64,000 nt of DNA, taken from NCBI RefSeq assembly GCF_000378445.1, contig NZ_KB899703.1:1-64000 (forward strand), given 5' to 3'. Every line of letters starts with the position of its first letter. Within the stretch, counting starts at the first letter, position 1. The notes under the pieces are model-generated. The model ran no database searches. It was given only the letters and a program-made list of their open reading frames with translations, and was not told the origin of the DNA. This DNA is from Deinococcus aquatilis DSM 23025. GTDB taxonomy: Bacteria > Deinococcota > Deinococci > Deinococcales > Deinococcaceae. A program made the position numbers and the translations under genes. Positions 36,024 to 48,362 of this stretch are shown here, in pieces.

Positions 36024-36924
36024 TCCACCGATCTGGGCGCTGATCCTGCACGGCGGAGCCAAAGAGATTGCGCCTGAGCAGGAGGAAGCCAATCGCCGGG
36101 GCTGCCTCGCGGCGCTGGTGGCCGGTCAAGAGATTCTGAAAGCGGGCGGCCACGCCCTCGACGCTGCCGAAGCCGTCCTGCGTGCGCTGGAAAACGATCC
36201 GACCTTCAATGCAGGCTTCGGCTCGGTGCCCAATGCCGACGGGCAGGTTGAGATGGACGCGGCGTTGATGCAGGGCGCGACGCTGGCGGTGGGCGCGGTG
36301 GCGGGCATTCAGGGCGTGCGGCACCCCGTCTCGGTGGCGCGGGCGCTGCTCAAGGAACCGCCGACGCTCCTGATTGGAGAGGGGGCGCGGCACTTTGCCG
36401 AACACACCGAATCAGACCTGTACGGCGCGGAACTGTGCGACCCAGCCGAGATGCTGTTGCCCCAGCAGGCCAGTGAAGCGGCAGAACCCCTGCCTGGGCA
36501 TGACACCGTGGGCTGCGTGGCACTCGATCAATACGGCGATCTTGTGGCCGGAACCTCTACGGGCGGCCTGAACGGAACACTGCCCGGACGGGTCGGAGAC
36601 TCTCCGCTGCCCGGTTGCGGGTTCTATGCCGACAACACCCTGGGCGGCGTGGCCCTGTCGGGTCATGGCGAGGCCATTTCGCGCCTGATGCTGGCGGGCC
36701 GGATCATGCACGCGATGGAAAAAACTGACGTGCAGAGTGCGGTTTCAAGTGCTCTGGGGCACCTTGACCGCCTGACCGACACCGATAAAACCGATGCCGG
36801 AGCCATTGCCATAGACGCTGGGGGCAGGGTCGGTTGGGATCACCGCAGCCCACATTTCGCGGTGGCGTATGCCACGTCGCAGCAGAGCGCACAGGTTTTT
36901 TTGAAACGCGAGGACACTGTATGA
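36016..36924 (+). CDS. isoaspartyl peptidase / plant-type asparaginase (Ntn hydrolase)
   Basis: 302 residues from ATG 36016. The family autocleaves and uses the new N-terminal Thr: GHDTVGCVALD, with T164. Other family features are LILHGGA at the start, DAAEAVLRALENDPTFNAGF, the autoproteolysis neighbourhood GTSTGGLNGTLPGRVGDSPL, and GCGFYADN. Such enzymes split beta-Asp-Arg dipeptides, the product of cyanophycinase, into Asp and Arg. Its place between cphA and cphB strongly supports that role. The gene overlaps both neighbours. Confidence 0.9.
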   Translation: MIDPPIWALILHGGAKEIAPEQEEANRRGCLAALVAGQEILKAGGHALDAAEAVLRALENDPTFNAGFGSVPNADGQVEMDAALMQGATLAVGAVAGIQGVRHPVSVARALLKEPPTLLIGEGARHFAEHTESDLYGAELCDPAEMLLPQQASEAAEPLPGHDTVGCVALDQYGDLVAGTSTGGLNGTLPGRVGDSPLPGCGFYADNTLGGVALSGHGEAISRLMLAGRIMHAMEKTDVQSAVSSALGHLDRLTDTDKTDAGAIAIDAGGRVGWDHRSPHFAVAYATSQQSAQVFLKREDTV

Positions 36925-37778
36925 CCGAATCCCAGAGAACTGCATCTGGCACGCTGATTATCATTGGCGGCCATGAAGACAAGGAAGGCAAGCGCCTGAT
37001 TCTCCAGGAGGTTGCCCGGTACCTGCACGGCGGAAAACTTGTTCTTGCCACAGTCGCCTCACACCAGCCGGAAGGCTACTTTGAAACCTATCAGCAGGCC
37101 TTCGGTGCGCTGGGCGTGACCGAGATGGCCGAACTGTACGTGCAGGAACGGGCCGAAACCCTGTTGCCCGAAAAGCAGGCTGTCTTTGACGGTGCGGCGG
37201 GCGTGTTCTTTTCTGGCGGTGATCAACTCAGAATTACCAGCCAGATAGGCGACACGCCGCTGGAAGTCCGCGTTCACGAGATTTTTGAGGCAGGTGGCGT
37301 GATCGCGGGCACCTCTGCCGGGGCCAGCGTCATGAGCGAAACCATGTTGGTGCGCGGTACCAGCAGCGAATCTCACCGCATTGGCGACCTGCACATGGCC
37401 CCTGGCCTCGGCCTGATCCGCGACGTGATGATCGACCAGCACTTTGGCGAACGTGGGCGCATTGGCCGCCTGCTGGGCGCCGTGGCCCACAATCCCCGCT
37501 TGCTGGGGATCGGCATAGATGAAAACACCGCCATCGTGGTGCGGGACAGCTCCTTCCGTGTGGTTGGTGCGGGCGCAGTGTACGTGCTGGACGGCGCAGG
37601 AGTGACCTATTCCAACATTGCCGACGGTGGGCACAACCGCGCCCTCTCGCTGACCGATGTGCGGCTGCATGTGCTGGCCCACGGCGACAGCTTCAATCTC
37701 AAAACCCGCCGCCCCGATCACGCCCCAGACATCGAAAGCAGCCATGAACTGGAACTGAATCAGGCGAGCGACAGCTGA
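36921..37778 (+). CDS. cphB: cyanophycinase
   Basis: 285 residues from ATG 36921, overlapping the upstream stop (ATGA). This serine exopeptidase of the peptidase S51 family releases beta-Asp-Arg dipeptides from cyanophycin. Visible: GTLIIIGGHEDKEG, VFFSGGDQLRITSQI, nucleophile S132 in AGTSAGASVMSETM, and GLIRDVMIDQHFGERGRIGR. It is followed by a strong 16-bp hairpin. Confidence 0.95.
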   Translation: MTESQRTASGTLIIIGGHEDKEGKRLILQEVARYLHGGKLVLATVASHQPEGYFETYQQAFGALGVTEMAELYVQERAETLLPEKQAVFDGAAGVFFSGGDQLRITSQIGDTPLEVRVHEIFEAGGVIAGTSAGASVMSETMLVRGTSSESHRIGDLHMAPGLGLIRDVMIDQHFGERGRIGRLLGAVAHNPRLLGIGIDENTAIVVRDSSFRVVGAGAVYVLDGAGVTYSNIADGGHNRALSLTDVRLHVLAHGDSFNLKTRRPDHAPDIESSHELELNQASDS

Positions 37779-37823
37779 GGAAGCCGCGTTCTTACCTCAC
37801 CTCAGTGAATGGAGAGACAAAAA

Positions 37824-37868
37824 AAGGGCGTCGCAGCAGGACTGAAGAGTTTCTGCTGCGACGCCCTT
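37824..37868. terminator. strong bidirectional terminator
   Basis: Perfect 16-bp stem AAGGGCGTCGCAGCAG / CTGCTGCGACGCCCTT with a 13-nt loop, preceded by an A-run, so it should work for both convergent genes. Confidence 0.9.
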
Positions 37869-38860
37869 CATCTGACCTGATCTGTTGGCCCAAGCTCCCG
37901 ATCTAGCGCATCCACATTCTGTTCCAGCAGGTTGGTATCTGCGTCCTGTTCTGCTCCAGGCGGCAACGGCGGTGTCATGTAATACAGCGCCAACCACTGG
38001 GCCAGCCCGGCCAACCCCGGAAACAGGGTGCGCTCGGTGATATTGGCCTGATCCAGATGATCCCGAATCTGCCACTTCAGGTCGGCAGGAATGGTGATCT
38101 TGAGGGCCGCGTGAGGCTGGGATTCCAGCCAGTTTTCGACCTGAAGTTCGGGCGTGCTGGGCAGCGCAAAGAGCGCAAACTGCTGCACGATCCGGGCGTC
38201 CAGAGAAGGCGGCTCCAGGAAAGTCAGAAATGGAGACTCCGACAGCGCCGCCAATTCCGCCAGGGGCGCGGCAATAAGACTGGAGCCTTTCCGCCCCGGC
38301 GACATCACGCTCTGCAACATCTCCACCGTAAAGACCTGCGCCCCTTCACCGGCCAGAGCGTCGCGCAGAGGCGCAGGCAGACTCTCATGCACGCGGGCCG
38401 GATTGACCCGCCAGATGGCCCCGTCGTGGGTAAATTGCGAGGGCATACGGGTGGCAAAATGCAGCGCCACCAGTGGAGAATAGGTAAAGTCCACCAGGCG
38501 GGTAGGCAGGCCGTGATGTTGTCCCAACGCCAGCCAGTCCCAGACCGTATCGCCCTGCATGCTCTCCTGGCGGGCATATTTGCGGAAATTGCGCAGCAGA
38601 TGGCGCTCTGTTTCTGCGGGATCGCCGCCCAACCGTTGCAGAGAGGTCTGGAGGGTAAAGGTGGCGTCGTGCGATCCACGGAACACATAGGGCGAACGGT
38701 GCCGCCTCAGACCAGCGTTCCAGCCACCAGTGTAGAGCACGTCCAGCAGGTGTGCCCAGGAGGTTACGCGAATCTCTTCGATAGGCTCCGGGCCAGAGTG
38801 GGACGGCGGCGGAGCCATTCGCTGACCGCTCACAGGCTGATCAATCGGTGGCTGGCTCAT
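37868..38860 (-). CDS. FRG-domain protein
   Basis: 330 residues from ATG 38860 (GGGAG upstream), overlapping the aldo/keto reductase stop by 20 bp; the longer open frame to 38953 lies inside that gene. The FRG signature is [19 protein letters not shown], followed by [20 protein letters not shown] and LVALHFAT, the standard second block. FRG proteins are widespread, often next to mobile or defence genes, and their biochemical role is not settled. The rest of the protein ([21 protein letters not shown]) also fits the family. Coupling to a reductase gene is unusual. Confidence 0.85.
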   Translation of the reverse strand: MSQPPIDQPVSGQRMAPPPSHSGPEPIEEIRVTSWAHLLDVLYTGGWNAGLRRHRSPYVFRGSHDATFTLQTSLQRLGGDPAETERHLLRNFRKYARQESMQGDTVWDWLALGQHHGLPTRLVDFTYSPLVALHFATRMPSQFTHDGAIWRVNPARVHESLPAPLRDALAGEGAQVFTVEMLQSVMSPGRKGSSLIAAPLAELAALSESPFLTFLEPPSLDARIVQQFALFALPSTPELQVENWLESQPHAALKITIPADLKWQIRDHLDQANITERTLFPGLAGLAQWLALYYMTPPLPPGAEQDADTNLLEQNVDALDRELGPTDQVR

Positions 38861-39824
38861 ACCAGTTGCGCTCCCAGCGGTGGGCATACAGTTGCTGGAC
38901 CTGTTCGTCAGAAAGGCTCTGGCCGTCGCCCAGCGCAGCGTTGCGCTCCACATTCCGAACCGAGCGCATCCCCACGATCACGGTGCTCACGGCCTCGTGC
39001 GCCAGTACAAATCTCAGCGCCGTTTCCGGCAGTTGCGCCGTGGAAATCCCGAGCGCCTGCTCTATGGCCCGCAGCCGGGGCTGAAGCTCGGCCTTGCGGT
39101 CGCCGCCGAAATAGTTGTTGCGCCAGTCTCCGTCCGGAAAGGTCGTGTCAGCCGTAATATTTCCGGTCAGGCTGCCCTCGTCCAGCGCCACACGCACGAT
39201 CACGCCCACGCCGTTGGCAAGGCAGGCATCCAGCAGGCGGTCCTGCGGCGATTGGTCGAAGACGTTGTAAATGACCTGCACCGTTTCGACTGCGCCCGCT
39301 TCCACGGCCTTGACCGCGTTGTTCGGCTGATGGTCGTTGATCGAGATCCCGAAGTGCCTGATCTTGCCGTCGCGCTTGAGTTGTGCCACGGCCTCCTGCC
39401 AGTCGCCTACGCTGAGCCAGTTGTCGTCCCAGACATGAAACTGCTGCACGTCGATACTGGACGTTCCCAGGCGTTCCAGGCTGGCCTCGGTACACTGCAC
39501 CACCCAGTCGCCGGGAAAGGCTTCCGGGGCGCGGGTGCCGGAGCGGGCAGGCCACTGCATATTCTTGGGGCTGATTTTGGTCGCCACATACACGCCCTCA
39601 TGCTCGCGGGCCACCTGACCCACCAGACGCTCACTGTGGCCGTCGCCGTAGCCCATGGCCGTATCTATAAAGTTGCCGCCCAACTCTATGTAGCGGCGCA
39701 GTGCGGTCAGGCTTTCGTCGTCCTGTGCGCCCTTCCACATGTCGGCCCCGATTCCCCACGCGCCGTAGCCGATCTCGCTGACTTGTATTCCTGTGCGTCC
39801 CAGTGCCCGCCTGTGAATGGTCAT
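38841..39824 (-). CDS. aldo/keto reductase
   Basis: 327 residues. An (alpha/beta)8 oxidoreductase that probably uses NADPH. The tetrad is visible: Asp in [15 protein letters not shown], Tyr five residues on, Lys in [10 protein letters not shown], and His in [29 protein letters not shown] and [18 protein letters not shown] are typical of the AKR5/AKR12-like group. There is no ribosome site. TACCTT ends 6 nt before the ATG, so the mRNA is probably leaderless. The substrate is unknown. Confidence 0.88.
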   Translation of the reverse strand: MTIHRRALGRTGIQVSEIGYGAWGIGADMWKGAQDDESLTALRRYIELGGNFIDTAMGYGDGHSERLVGQVAREHEGVYVATKISPKNMQWPARSGTRAPEAFPGDWVVQCTEASLERLGTSSIDVQQFHVWDDNWLSVGDWQEAVAQLKRDGKIRHFGISINDHQPNNAVKAVEAGAVETVQVIYNVFDQSPQDRLLDACLANGVGVIVRVALDEGSLTGNITADTTFPDGDWRNNYFGGDRKAELQPRLRAIEQALGISTAQLPETALRFVLAHEAVSTVIVGMRSVRNVERNAALGDGQSLSDEQVQQLYAHRWERNWYEPATD

Positions 39825-39830
39825 AGGTTC

Positions 39831-39836
39831 AAGGTA
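39831..39836 (-). promoter_or_regulatory. leaderless-type -10 element of aldo/keto reductase gene
   Basis: TACCTT on the minus strand, 6 nt before ATG 39824, with no Shine-Dalgarno sequence. Confidence 0.5.
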
Positions 39837-39881
39837 CGCTTCTGGCGTTGGCAGACAGATGAGGCGGCCCAGAACCCCGCT

Positions 39882-41336
39882 TTAACGCAGCGGTGTATCT
39901 GCCGTCAGGCCCGCCAATCCCAGACCCGAGGACTCCCGCCCCGCCGGGTGCAGGGGCAGCGTCACCGTAAAACGTGCCCCGCCCATCGGACTGCGGTCCA
40001 CGCTGGCCCGCCCGCCGTGCGCTGCGGCCAGTGCCCGCACGATCGAGAGGCCCAGTCCGCTGCCCCCGGTATCACGGGCGCGGCTCTCGTCCAGACGGGT
40101 AAAGCGCGTGAACACGGCGTCGCGCTGAGCGGCGGGAATGCCGGGGCCGTCGTCGTCCACGTGCAGTTGTACGGCGTCCGGCATCGCCTCGATCTGCACC
40201 TCTACACGGCTACTGGCGTACCGGAGCGCATTTTCGATCAGGTTGCTGGTCACCTGCCGCACACGGTCAGGGTCGGCGGTCAGGGCGGCGGGCATCAGAG
40301 TGGGCGGCGCGGTCCGGAAGGTGAGGCTCAGCGAGCGGGCGGCGGCGCGGTCTTGCTGATCGCGGACCACCTGCGCGGCCAATTCACCGAGGTTCACGCC
40401 CTGCGGATTCAGTCCCAGGCGGCCCGCGTCGGCCAGTGTCAGTGTTCTGAGGTCGCCCACCAGTCGGGTCAGCAGTTGCGTCTGTCCGCTGAGCAGCGTC
40501 ACCTGTTCGGGCGTCAGCGGATAGACGCCGTCCTCGATGGCGTCCAGCCGCGCCTGCATGATGGCAATCGGTGTGCGGAGTTCGTGGGCGATGTCGGCCA
40601 CCGCGTGCTGACGCTCGCGCTCCAGGGCCTGCAAACTCTCGGCCATCTCATTGAAGGTGCGGGCCAGTTCCGCCACCTCCCGCTCTGCGCCCAGCGTGGG
40701 GGCACGCACCGCCAGATTGCCTGCGGCCAATTCTGCGGCGGCCCGGCTGACTGCCCCGATGGGCCGCACCACCCGCCGCGCCAGCAGCAGCGCCAGCACC
40801 AGCGCGGCACTGGCCGCCAACACTCCGGCCTGAATGAGACTGCTCTGCACGTCGCGCACAAAATCCTGCGTACGTGGGTTCACGGCCGCAGGCAGGAGAC
40901 CCGAAAAAGAGGTGCGGCCCCGGCGTTCCCCACTGCCCGTATCGCCGGGCGGCTGTGGACGCAGGCCGTTTTCGATGGTTGTCGTGGGGCCGTTGGGATT
41001 GGGCACCGTGCCGTACACCCCCGGACTCGAATCGCCGGGCGGCAGCAGATAGGCGTCGGGGTCGTTGCCGAGACGGATTTCGGGCGTGGGGGGATTGGGG
41101 GCCAGTTGCTGTCCCAGCCGTTCGGCGGCCTGTCCTGCCCGCAGGTAGGCCTGCACCTCGGGCGGCAGACGGGCAATTTGACGCTTGACGGCCAGATTGC
41201 TGAACAAGAACATGCCGCCGATGGTCAGCAGCACCATCGCCAACATGGTCAACATCAGCGTCACGGTCAGGCTGGGGCCGCGTCTGAGTCGGCTGAAAGT
41301 CGAGAGCGGCACTGATTTGGTCGGCGGCTTGGTCAA
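39882..41336 (-). CDS. sensor histidine kinase (HAMP, HisKA, HATPase)
   Basis: 484 residues starting at TTG 41336, which overlaps the response regulator stop as TTGA. Transmembrane helix 1 is near 22-48. A Pro/Gly-rich extracytoplasmic region follows to about 160, helix 2 is near 165-187, and HAMP is at 188-240. The phosphorylation site is H251 in VADIAHELRTPIA. The ATP-binding N, G1 and G2 boxes read LIENALRYA, DDDGPGIP and GGSGLGLSIV. The adjacent response regulator is its partner. It is divergent from an export operon, which is the likely target. Confidence 0.93.
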   Translation of the reverse strand: MTKPPTKSVPLSTFSRLRRGPSLTVTLMLTMLAMVLLTIGGMFLFSNLAVKRQIARLPPEVQAYLRAGQAAERLGQQLAPNPPTPEIRLGNDPDAYLLPPGDSSPGVYGTVPNPNGPTTTIENGLRPQPPGDTGSGERRGRTSFSGLLPAAVNPRTQDFVRDVQSSLIQAGVLAASAALVLALLLARRVVRPIGAVSRAAAELAAGNLAVRAPTLGAEREVAELARTFNEMAESLQALERERQHAVADIAHELRTPIAIMQARLDAIEDGVYPLTPEQVTLLSGQTQLLTRLVGDLRTLTLADAGRLGLNPQGVNLGELAAQVVRDQQDRAAARSLSLTFRTAPPTLMPAALTADPDRVRQVTSNLIENALRYASSRVEVQIEAMPDAVQLHVDDDGPGIPAAQRDAVFTRFTRLDESRARDTGGSGLGLSIVRALAAAHGGRASVDRSPMGGARFTVTLPLHPAGRESSGLGLAGLTADTPLR

Positions 41337-42016
41337 GCGGACGCCTCCAGCCTGTACCCGATCCCGCGTACCGTGTGCAGCAGGCCGCCCGCATGCGCGG
41401 CTTCCAGTTTGCGGCGCACGCTCGCCAGATGCGCGTCCACCACCCGCTCCAGCGCCTCGCTTTCGGGCAGGGCGGCGGCCAGCAGTTCTTCGCGGGTAAA
41501 GGCCCGGCCCGGAGCCTGCGCCAGATGGGCCAGCAGCCGGAATTCGGCAGGCGTGAGCGCCAGCGGATGCCCGTGCACGCGGGCGGAGACGCCGCGGCGG
41601 TCGATTTCGAGTTCTCCCACCCGCAGCGGTTTTTCGTTGCTTTCCAGGGCGGCAGTGGCGCGGCGCAGCACCGCTTTCACGCGGGCCATCACCTCGCGGG
41701 GCCGGAACGGTTTGACCACATAGTCGTCGGCTCCCAGTTCCAGCCCCACGATCTGGTCAGTCTCTTCGGCGCGGGCGGTGACCAGAATCACGGGTGTCAG
41801 GCCATCGGCGCGGACGATCTTCAGCACGTCCAACCCGCTCTTGCCCGGCAGCATCACGTCCAGCAGGATCAGATCGGGGTGTGCGGCGCGGTAGGCGGTC
41901 AGGGCCATCAGGCCGTCTGCGGCGCGTTCGGTGCGGTAGCCCTCCTGCCGTGCGTAGGCTTCCAGCACTTCGGCCAGTTGCGGTTCGTCTTCGACAATCA
42001 GAATCAGGGCGCTCAT
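41333..42016 (-). CDS. OmpR family response regulator
   Basis: 227 residues from ATG 42016. The receiver domain has LILIVEDEPQLAEVL, phospho-acceptor D53 in LILLDVMLP and K in ADDYVVKPFRPREV. The winged-helix effector domain ends with VDAHLASVRRKLEAAHAGGL and VRGIGYRLE. There is no ribosome site; TACCAT ends 6 nt before the ATG. It is divergent, 163 bp away, from the TolC/MacAB-type operon and probably regulates it. Confidence 0.93.
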   Translation of the reverse strand: MSALILIVEDEPQLAEVLEAYARQEGYRTERAADGLMALTAYRAAHPDLILLDVMLPGKSGLDVLKIVRADGLTPVILVTARAEETDQIVGLELGADDYVVKPFRPREVMARVKAVLRRATAALESNEKPLRVGELEIDRRGVSARVHGHPLALTPAEFRLLAHLAQAPGRAFTREELLAAALPESEALERVVDAHLASVRRKLEAAHAGGLLHTVRGIGYRLEASA

Positions 42017-42022
42017 GCCTGC

Positions 42023-42028
42023 ATGGTA
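42023..42028 (-). promoter_or_regulatory. leaderless-type -10 element of response regulator
   Basis: TACCAT on the minus strand, 6 nt before ATG 42016, with no Shine-Dalgarno sequence. Confidence 0.5.
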
Positions 42029-42179
42029 GGCCCAGGCCTGCAAGGTTGTGCGAAGGTGTTCAAGGCCCGTGCCTGCGCCAAAGTGGATGATCTTGCGTCT
42101 GCGTGCGGCTCGAGGCGTCTTCGACAAATCTTCAAAAAGCCTTCGCGTGGTCTTCGTGCGCCCGGCCCAGAGTAACGCC

Positions 42180-43571
42180 ATGAGCCGATGCCAGCCGCCG
42201 CCCCGTTCTTCAGGGGCCATCCAACTCAGAACCCTGACACTTGGCCTGTTTCTCCTGTCTGCCACTGGGCTGGCCCAGACCGGATCAGCGCAGACCGGGG
42301 CGCTCCCAACTCTGACCCTAGAAGACGCTCTGGCGCGGTTGACGCAGGCTCCATCGGTCACGGCGTCCCGCCTGAGCGTGCAGGTGGCGCAGCAAAACTA
42401 TGAGGCGGCCCGCAGCGCACTGGGCCTGTCGGTCAGCGTGAACGGCAGCGCCGGATATTCGGGCGGGTTTGCCAGTACCGCCGCCGATGGAAGCACCGTC
42501 AATACGGCCTCCAGTCTCAGCGGCAGTGCGGGCGTCCAGATCAATCTGGGCCTGTTGCCCTGGGCCAGCAGTCAGACGGCCCTGCAGGCCTCAGCCCGCA
42601 GCCTCGCGCTGGCCGAGGCCCGGCTGGGCGAAACGCAGGCCAGTACACGCCTGAACGTCTATTCGCAGTATCTGGCAGCGGTGGTGGCAACGCAGGACGT
42701 GGCGCTGGCAAATCAGACTCTGGCGTTTCGGCAGCGGCAGCAGGCGGTGGCTCAGGCCCAGGCCGATCTGGGCAATGCCACCCCGCAGAGCGTGCTGAGC
42801 GCCGGGGCCGACGTGCTGACCGCACAGGCCAGCGCCCTGAATGCCGCCGCCGACCTGGACGCCGCCCGCCGCAATCTGTCGGCGCTGCTGAATGTGGACC
42901 TCACGGGCACCGTATTTTCCAGCCAGCCGCCGGTCAGCTTCACTCTGCCCGACCTGGCCGCACTCGTGACCCGTGCCCGCACCTCCAGCCGCGCTGTCGT
43001 GCAGGCCCGCAACGACCTCGCAGACGCGCAGGACACCCTGAATACCCAGCAACGTGACGCCAATCTGCCCACCCTGAATGCCAGCCTGCGCTACGGCCCG
43101 TCTGGAAGCGGCGGCCTGAGCGCCAATCTGAACGTGAAAGACGGTACGGCGGGTGTGGGCTACACGTTGCCACTGGGCACGGGCGCGGGTGCAGACCGCC
43201 TGAGCGCCAGCCTGACCGGAAGTTACGTGGTGTACTCACCCAGCGTGCGGGCGCAGGTGTCGGCAGCGCAGGCCAACGTGACCGGAGCGCAACTGAGCCT
43301 GAACACCGCCCAGAGCGATGCCGAACTGAATGTGCGAACCCGCTACAGCGCGGCCCAGACCGCCACCATCAATCTGAGAACCAGCGAAACTCAGGTGCAG
43401 GTGGCGCAGGCCGGACTGGACGCGGCGGGCCTGCGCCTGAGTGCCGGAACAGGCACGCAGGACGAAGTCACGGCGGCCCAGATCTCGCTGGTGCAGGCCC
43501 AGCGTAATCTTGTACAGGCCCGCAGTACCGCGCAGCAGGCCCTGCTGCAACTTGAAAATTCGGTGTATTAG
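42180..43571 (+). CDS. TolC-family outer membrane efflux protein 1
   Basis: 463 residues from ATG 42180. Signal peptide with hydrophobic TLTLGLFLLSATGLAQTGSA. Then TLEDALARLTQAPSVTASRL and long Ala/Gln-rich coiled-coil helices (VAQAGLDAAGLRLSAGTGTQ, QAQRNLVQARSTAQQALLQL) typical of TolC, with beta-rich central parts rich in Ser/Gly/Asn. It should form the outer envelope channel for the adjacent MacAB-like pump. No clear ribosome site is seen. Confidence 0.85.
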   Translation: MSRCQPPPRSSGAIQLRTLTLGLFLLSATGLAQTGSAQTGALPTLTLEDALARLTQAPSVTASRLSVQVAQQNYEAARSALGLSVSVNGSAGYSGGFASTAADGSTVNTASSLSGSAGVQINLGLLPWASSQTALQASARSLALAEARLGETQASTRLNVYSQYLAAVVATQDVALANQTLAFRQRQQAVAQAQADLGNATPQSVLSAGADVLTAQASALNAAADLDAARRNLSALLNVDLTGTVFSSQPPVSFTLPDLAALVTRARTSSRAVVQARNDLADAQDTLNTQQRDANLPTLNASLRYGPSGSGGLSANLNVKDGTAGVGYTLPLGTGAGADRLSASLTGSYVVYSPSVRAQVSAAQANVTGAQLSLNTAQSDAELNVRTRYSAAQTATINLRTSETQVQVAQAGLDAAGLRLSAGTGTQDEVTAAQISLVQAQRNLVQARSTAQQALLQLENSVY

Positions 43572-43662
43572 CCTGAAGAGCCTGACTCTGGACCTTGAGC
43601 CGGTAGCTCTGAACACTCCCTGCTCTTCCCTATTTCCCCCATCACGCCGCTGGAGGCTTCCC

Positions 43663-44730
<1,068 letters not shown>

Positions 44731-44855
44731 GGAACAGGCCAGCTCTGGACCAGCCGTCCTGAGCCATGCCCCAATGCCGCACGGGTTCTGCTCTCCCCTG
44801 CCCCGCGCTTTTTTCCTTCTCCACTGACCACTCACGCTGTTCAAAAGGTTCCCCC

Positions 44856-46247
44856 ATGACTGAACCTATGCTCAATCCTTCCCCGCCCCGGCCCACCCTG
44901 CCGCGCACTCCCGCTCGCCCGGCCCGTCGCCGCTGGCCCTGGGTGCTGGGAGCACTGCTGCTGATCGGCGGCGTGACCGGGGGGGTGATCGTGACCCGCA
45001 ACCGGTCGGCGCAGGCCCAGACGGCGGTACCCACCATCCAGACGCAGCCTGTACAGCGGGGCGTGGTGCGCGTGAGTGTCAGCGGTCCCGGCACGCTGGA
45101 AGCCAGCGCGACCCGCACGGTTGGGGTCAGCCGCAGCGTCACCGTCGGCGCGTTGCCCGCTGTGGGCGAACGGGTCACCAGGGGACAACTGCTGACCACC
45201 CTGACCAGCGATGACGTGCAGGACAGCGTAAAAACCGCAGAACTGAATCTCCAGAAGGCGCGGGCCAGCCTGGACGCGACGCGGGCTTCTCAGGTGTCTG
45301 GGGCGGCCAGCAGGCAGAGCAGCGTGACCAGCGCCGAGGGAAATGTGGCCCAGGCGCAACAGTCGCTGAGCGAGGCCCGCACCACCCTGAACGCACAGGA
45401 ACAGCTTGCCGTCATCGGCGCAGTCAGCAAGCAGGCTTTGGGCGACGCCCGGAACGCCGTGACCAAAGCTGAACTCGACCTCGCCAGCGCCCGCTCTAGC
45501 GCCGCCGCGTCGCGTACCCAACTGAGCACCAACGCCAGCAGCGACGCCGAGAACCTGCGGAGTGCCCAGATTGCCGTGCAGCAGGCGCAGGCCAGCCTGG
45601 AAACGGCGCAGCAGGCCCGCACCTCCCTGAAGGTGTATGCCCCGATCACGGGCGTGGTCAGTGCCGTGAGTGCCACCGAGGGCGCAGTCTTGGCAAGCGC
45701 GGCAGGCCTGCTCACCCTGATGGACGATTCCACCCTGGAACTGCCCGTACAGGTGGACGAAACCGAGATCGCGGGTGTGAAGGTGGGCCAGAGCGCCAGC
45801 GTCACCCTGGACGCCGTGGACGGCGAAACCTTTACCGGACAGGTGGTGCGGGTGTCTCCGGCAGCCACGCAGTCCAGCGGTATCAGCGTGTTTACGGCCA
45901 CCGTGCGCCTGCCCAATCCGGACGGCGTGCTGCGGGCAGGCATGACCGCCGAGGCCGAAATCGTGCAGAGCGAAGACCAGGGATTGATCGTGCCGCAAAA
46001 GGCGATTGAAACGGTACGGACGCGCCATTACGTGCAGGTGCAGGGCGCGGCGGGCACCGAGCCGGAGCGGGTGCGGGTCGAACTGGGCGACACCGATGGC
46101 ACGAATACCGTGATCAAAAGTGGCCTGACTCCGGGGCAGGAAGTGGTGGTGCCGGGCAGCACGCGCACCACGTCTGGTACATCGCCCCGCACGCAGAGTC
46201 AGGGCGGCGTGGCTGGTCCTCCCGGTGGCTTTGGCGGCGCACCATGA
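44856..46247 (+). CDS. periplasmic adaptor of ABC exporter (MacA/HlyD family)
   Basis: 463 residues from ATG 44856 (AAAAGG upstream). One N-terminal membrane anchor (RRWPWVLGALLLIGGVTGGV), biotinyl-lipoyl-like halves (SGPGTLEASATRTVGVSRSV and SLKVYAPITGVVSAVSATEG), a long hairpin between them, a beta-barrel region (VDETEIAGVKVGQSASVTLD), and a Gly/Pro-rich tail. Such adaptors link a MacB-type ABC transporter to TolC. The next two genes encode that transporter. Confidence 0.9.
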   Translation: MTEPMLNPSPPRPTLPRTPARPARRRWPWVLGALLLIGGVTGGVIVTRNRSAQAQTAVPTIQTQPVQRGVVRVSVSGPGTLEASATRTVGVSRSVTVGALPAVGERVTRGQLLTTLTSDDVQDSVKTAELNLQKARASLDATRASQVSGAASRQSSVTSAEGNVAQAQQSLSEARTTLNAQEQLAVIGAVSKQALGDARNAVTKAELDLASARSSAAASRTQLSTNASSDAENLRSAQIAVQQAQASLETAQQARTSLKVYAPITGVVSAVSATEGAVLASAAGLLTLMDDSTLELPVQVDETEIAGVKVGQSASVTLDAVDGETFTGQVVRVSPAATQSSGISVFTATVRLPNPDGVLRAGMTAEAEIVQSEDQGLIVPQKAIETVRTRHYVQVQGAAGTEPERVRVELGDTDGTNTVIKSGLTPGQEVVVPGSTRTTSGTSPRTQSQGGVAGPPGGFGGAP

Positions 46248-47004
46248 CCGCTGCTGCTGCTGCCCCCCTTGCGGTGGTCGAACTCCAGGACATTCGCAAA
46301 ATCTACACGCAGGGCGAACTGGTTTTCGAGGCGCTGCGCGGGGTTTCTCTGACCATTCTTCAGGGCGAGATGGTGGCCCTGATGGGGCCGTCGGGAAGCG
46401 GCAAGACCACGCTGATGCAGGTGATCGGGCTGCTCGACCGCCCCAGCAGCGGCTCCTACCATCTGGCAGGCCGTGACGTGACCACACTGGGTGAAAATGA
46501 TCTGGCCCGCGCCCGCAACGAGGACATCGGATTCGTCTTTCAGGCGTTCCATCTGTTGCCCCGTCAGACCCTGCTGGAAAATGTGGAGGTGCCGCTGGTG
46601 TATGCCGGAGTGCCGCCCCGTGAACGCCGGGCGCGGGCACTGGATCTGCTGGAGCGGGTAGGACTGGCCGACAAAGCGGGGAGCCGCCCCAGCCAGATCA
46701 GCGGTGGGCAAAAACAGCGGGTGGCCGTGGCCCGCGCCCTGGCGGGCAGCCCGCGTCTGCTGCTGGCCGATGAACCCACCGGGAACCTCGATACCCGCAC
46801 CAGCGAGGAAGTGATGGCCCTGTTCTGTGCCCTCCATGCCGAGGGAACCACGGTGGTGATCGTGACGCACGAGGCCGATATCGGAGCCTACGCGGAGCGC
46901 GTGGTGCGGGTGCGAGACGGCCTGATCGAGAGCGACCGCCAGCAGGTGCCCAGGCGTCCGGGGGTGGCCGCGCCTCTGCCGGTCGCCCAGGCGGTGGGTG
47001 AGGC

Positions 47005-47008
<4 letters not shown>
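46244..47008 (+). CDS. ABC exporter ATPase (MacB/LolD type)
   Basis: 254 residues, ATG overlapping the upstream stop (ATGA). Walker [10 protein letters not shown] at 48-56, Q-loop [13 protein letters not shown], signature [15 protein letters not shown], Walker [13 protein letters not shown], and H-loop VIVTHEADI. It powers the permease encoded next, with which it overlaps by ATGA. In Gram-negative MacB the two domains are one protein; here they are separate. Confidence 0.93.
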
Positions 47009-48315
<1,307 letters not shown>

Positions 48316-48362
48316 AGACTGCCCGGAATCCCACACCCATTCCCATGTCAAGGAGAACACCC

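Noticed and set aside
38880..41315. 811-codon open frame on the + strand opposite the reductase and kinase genes
   Set aside because: It is antisense to two genes with clear motifs. High GC3 bias leaves antisense frames open, and its translation is low-complexity His/Gln/Arg-rich with no family resemblance.
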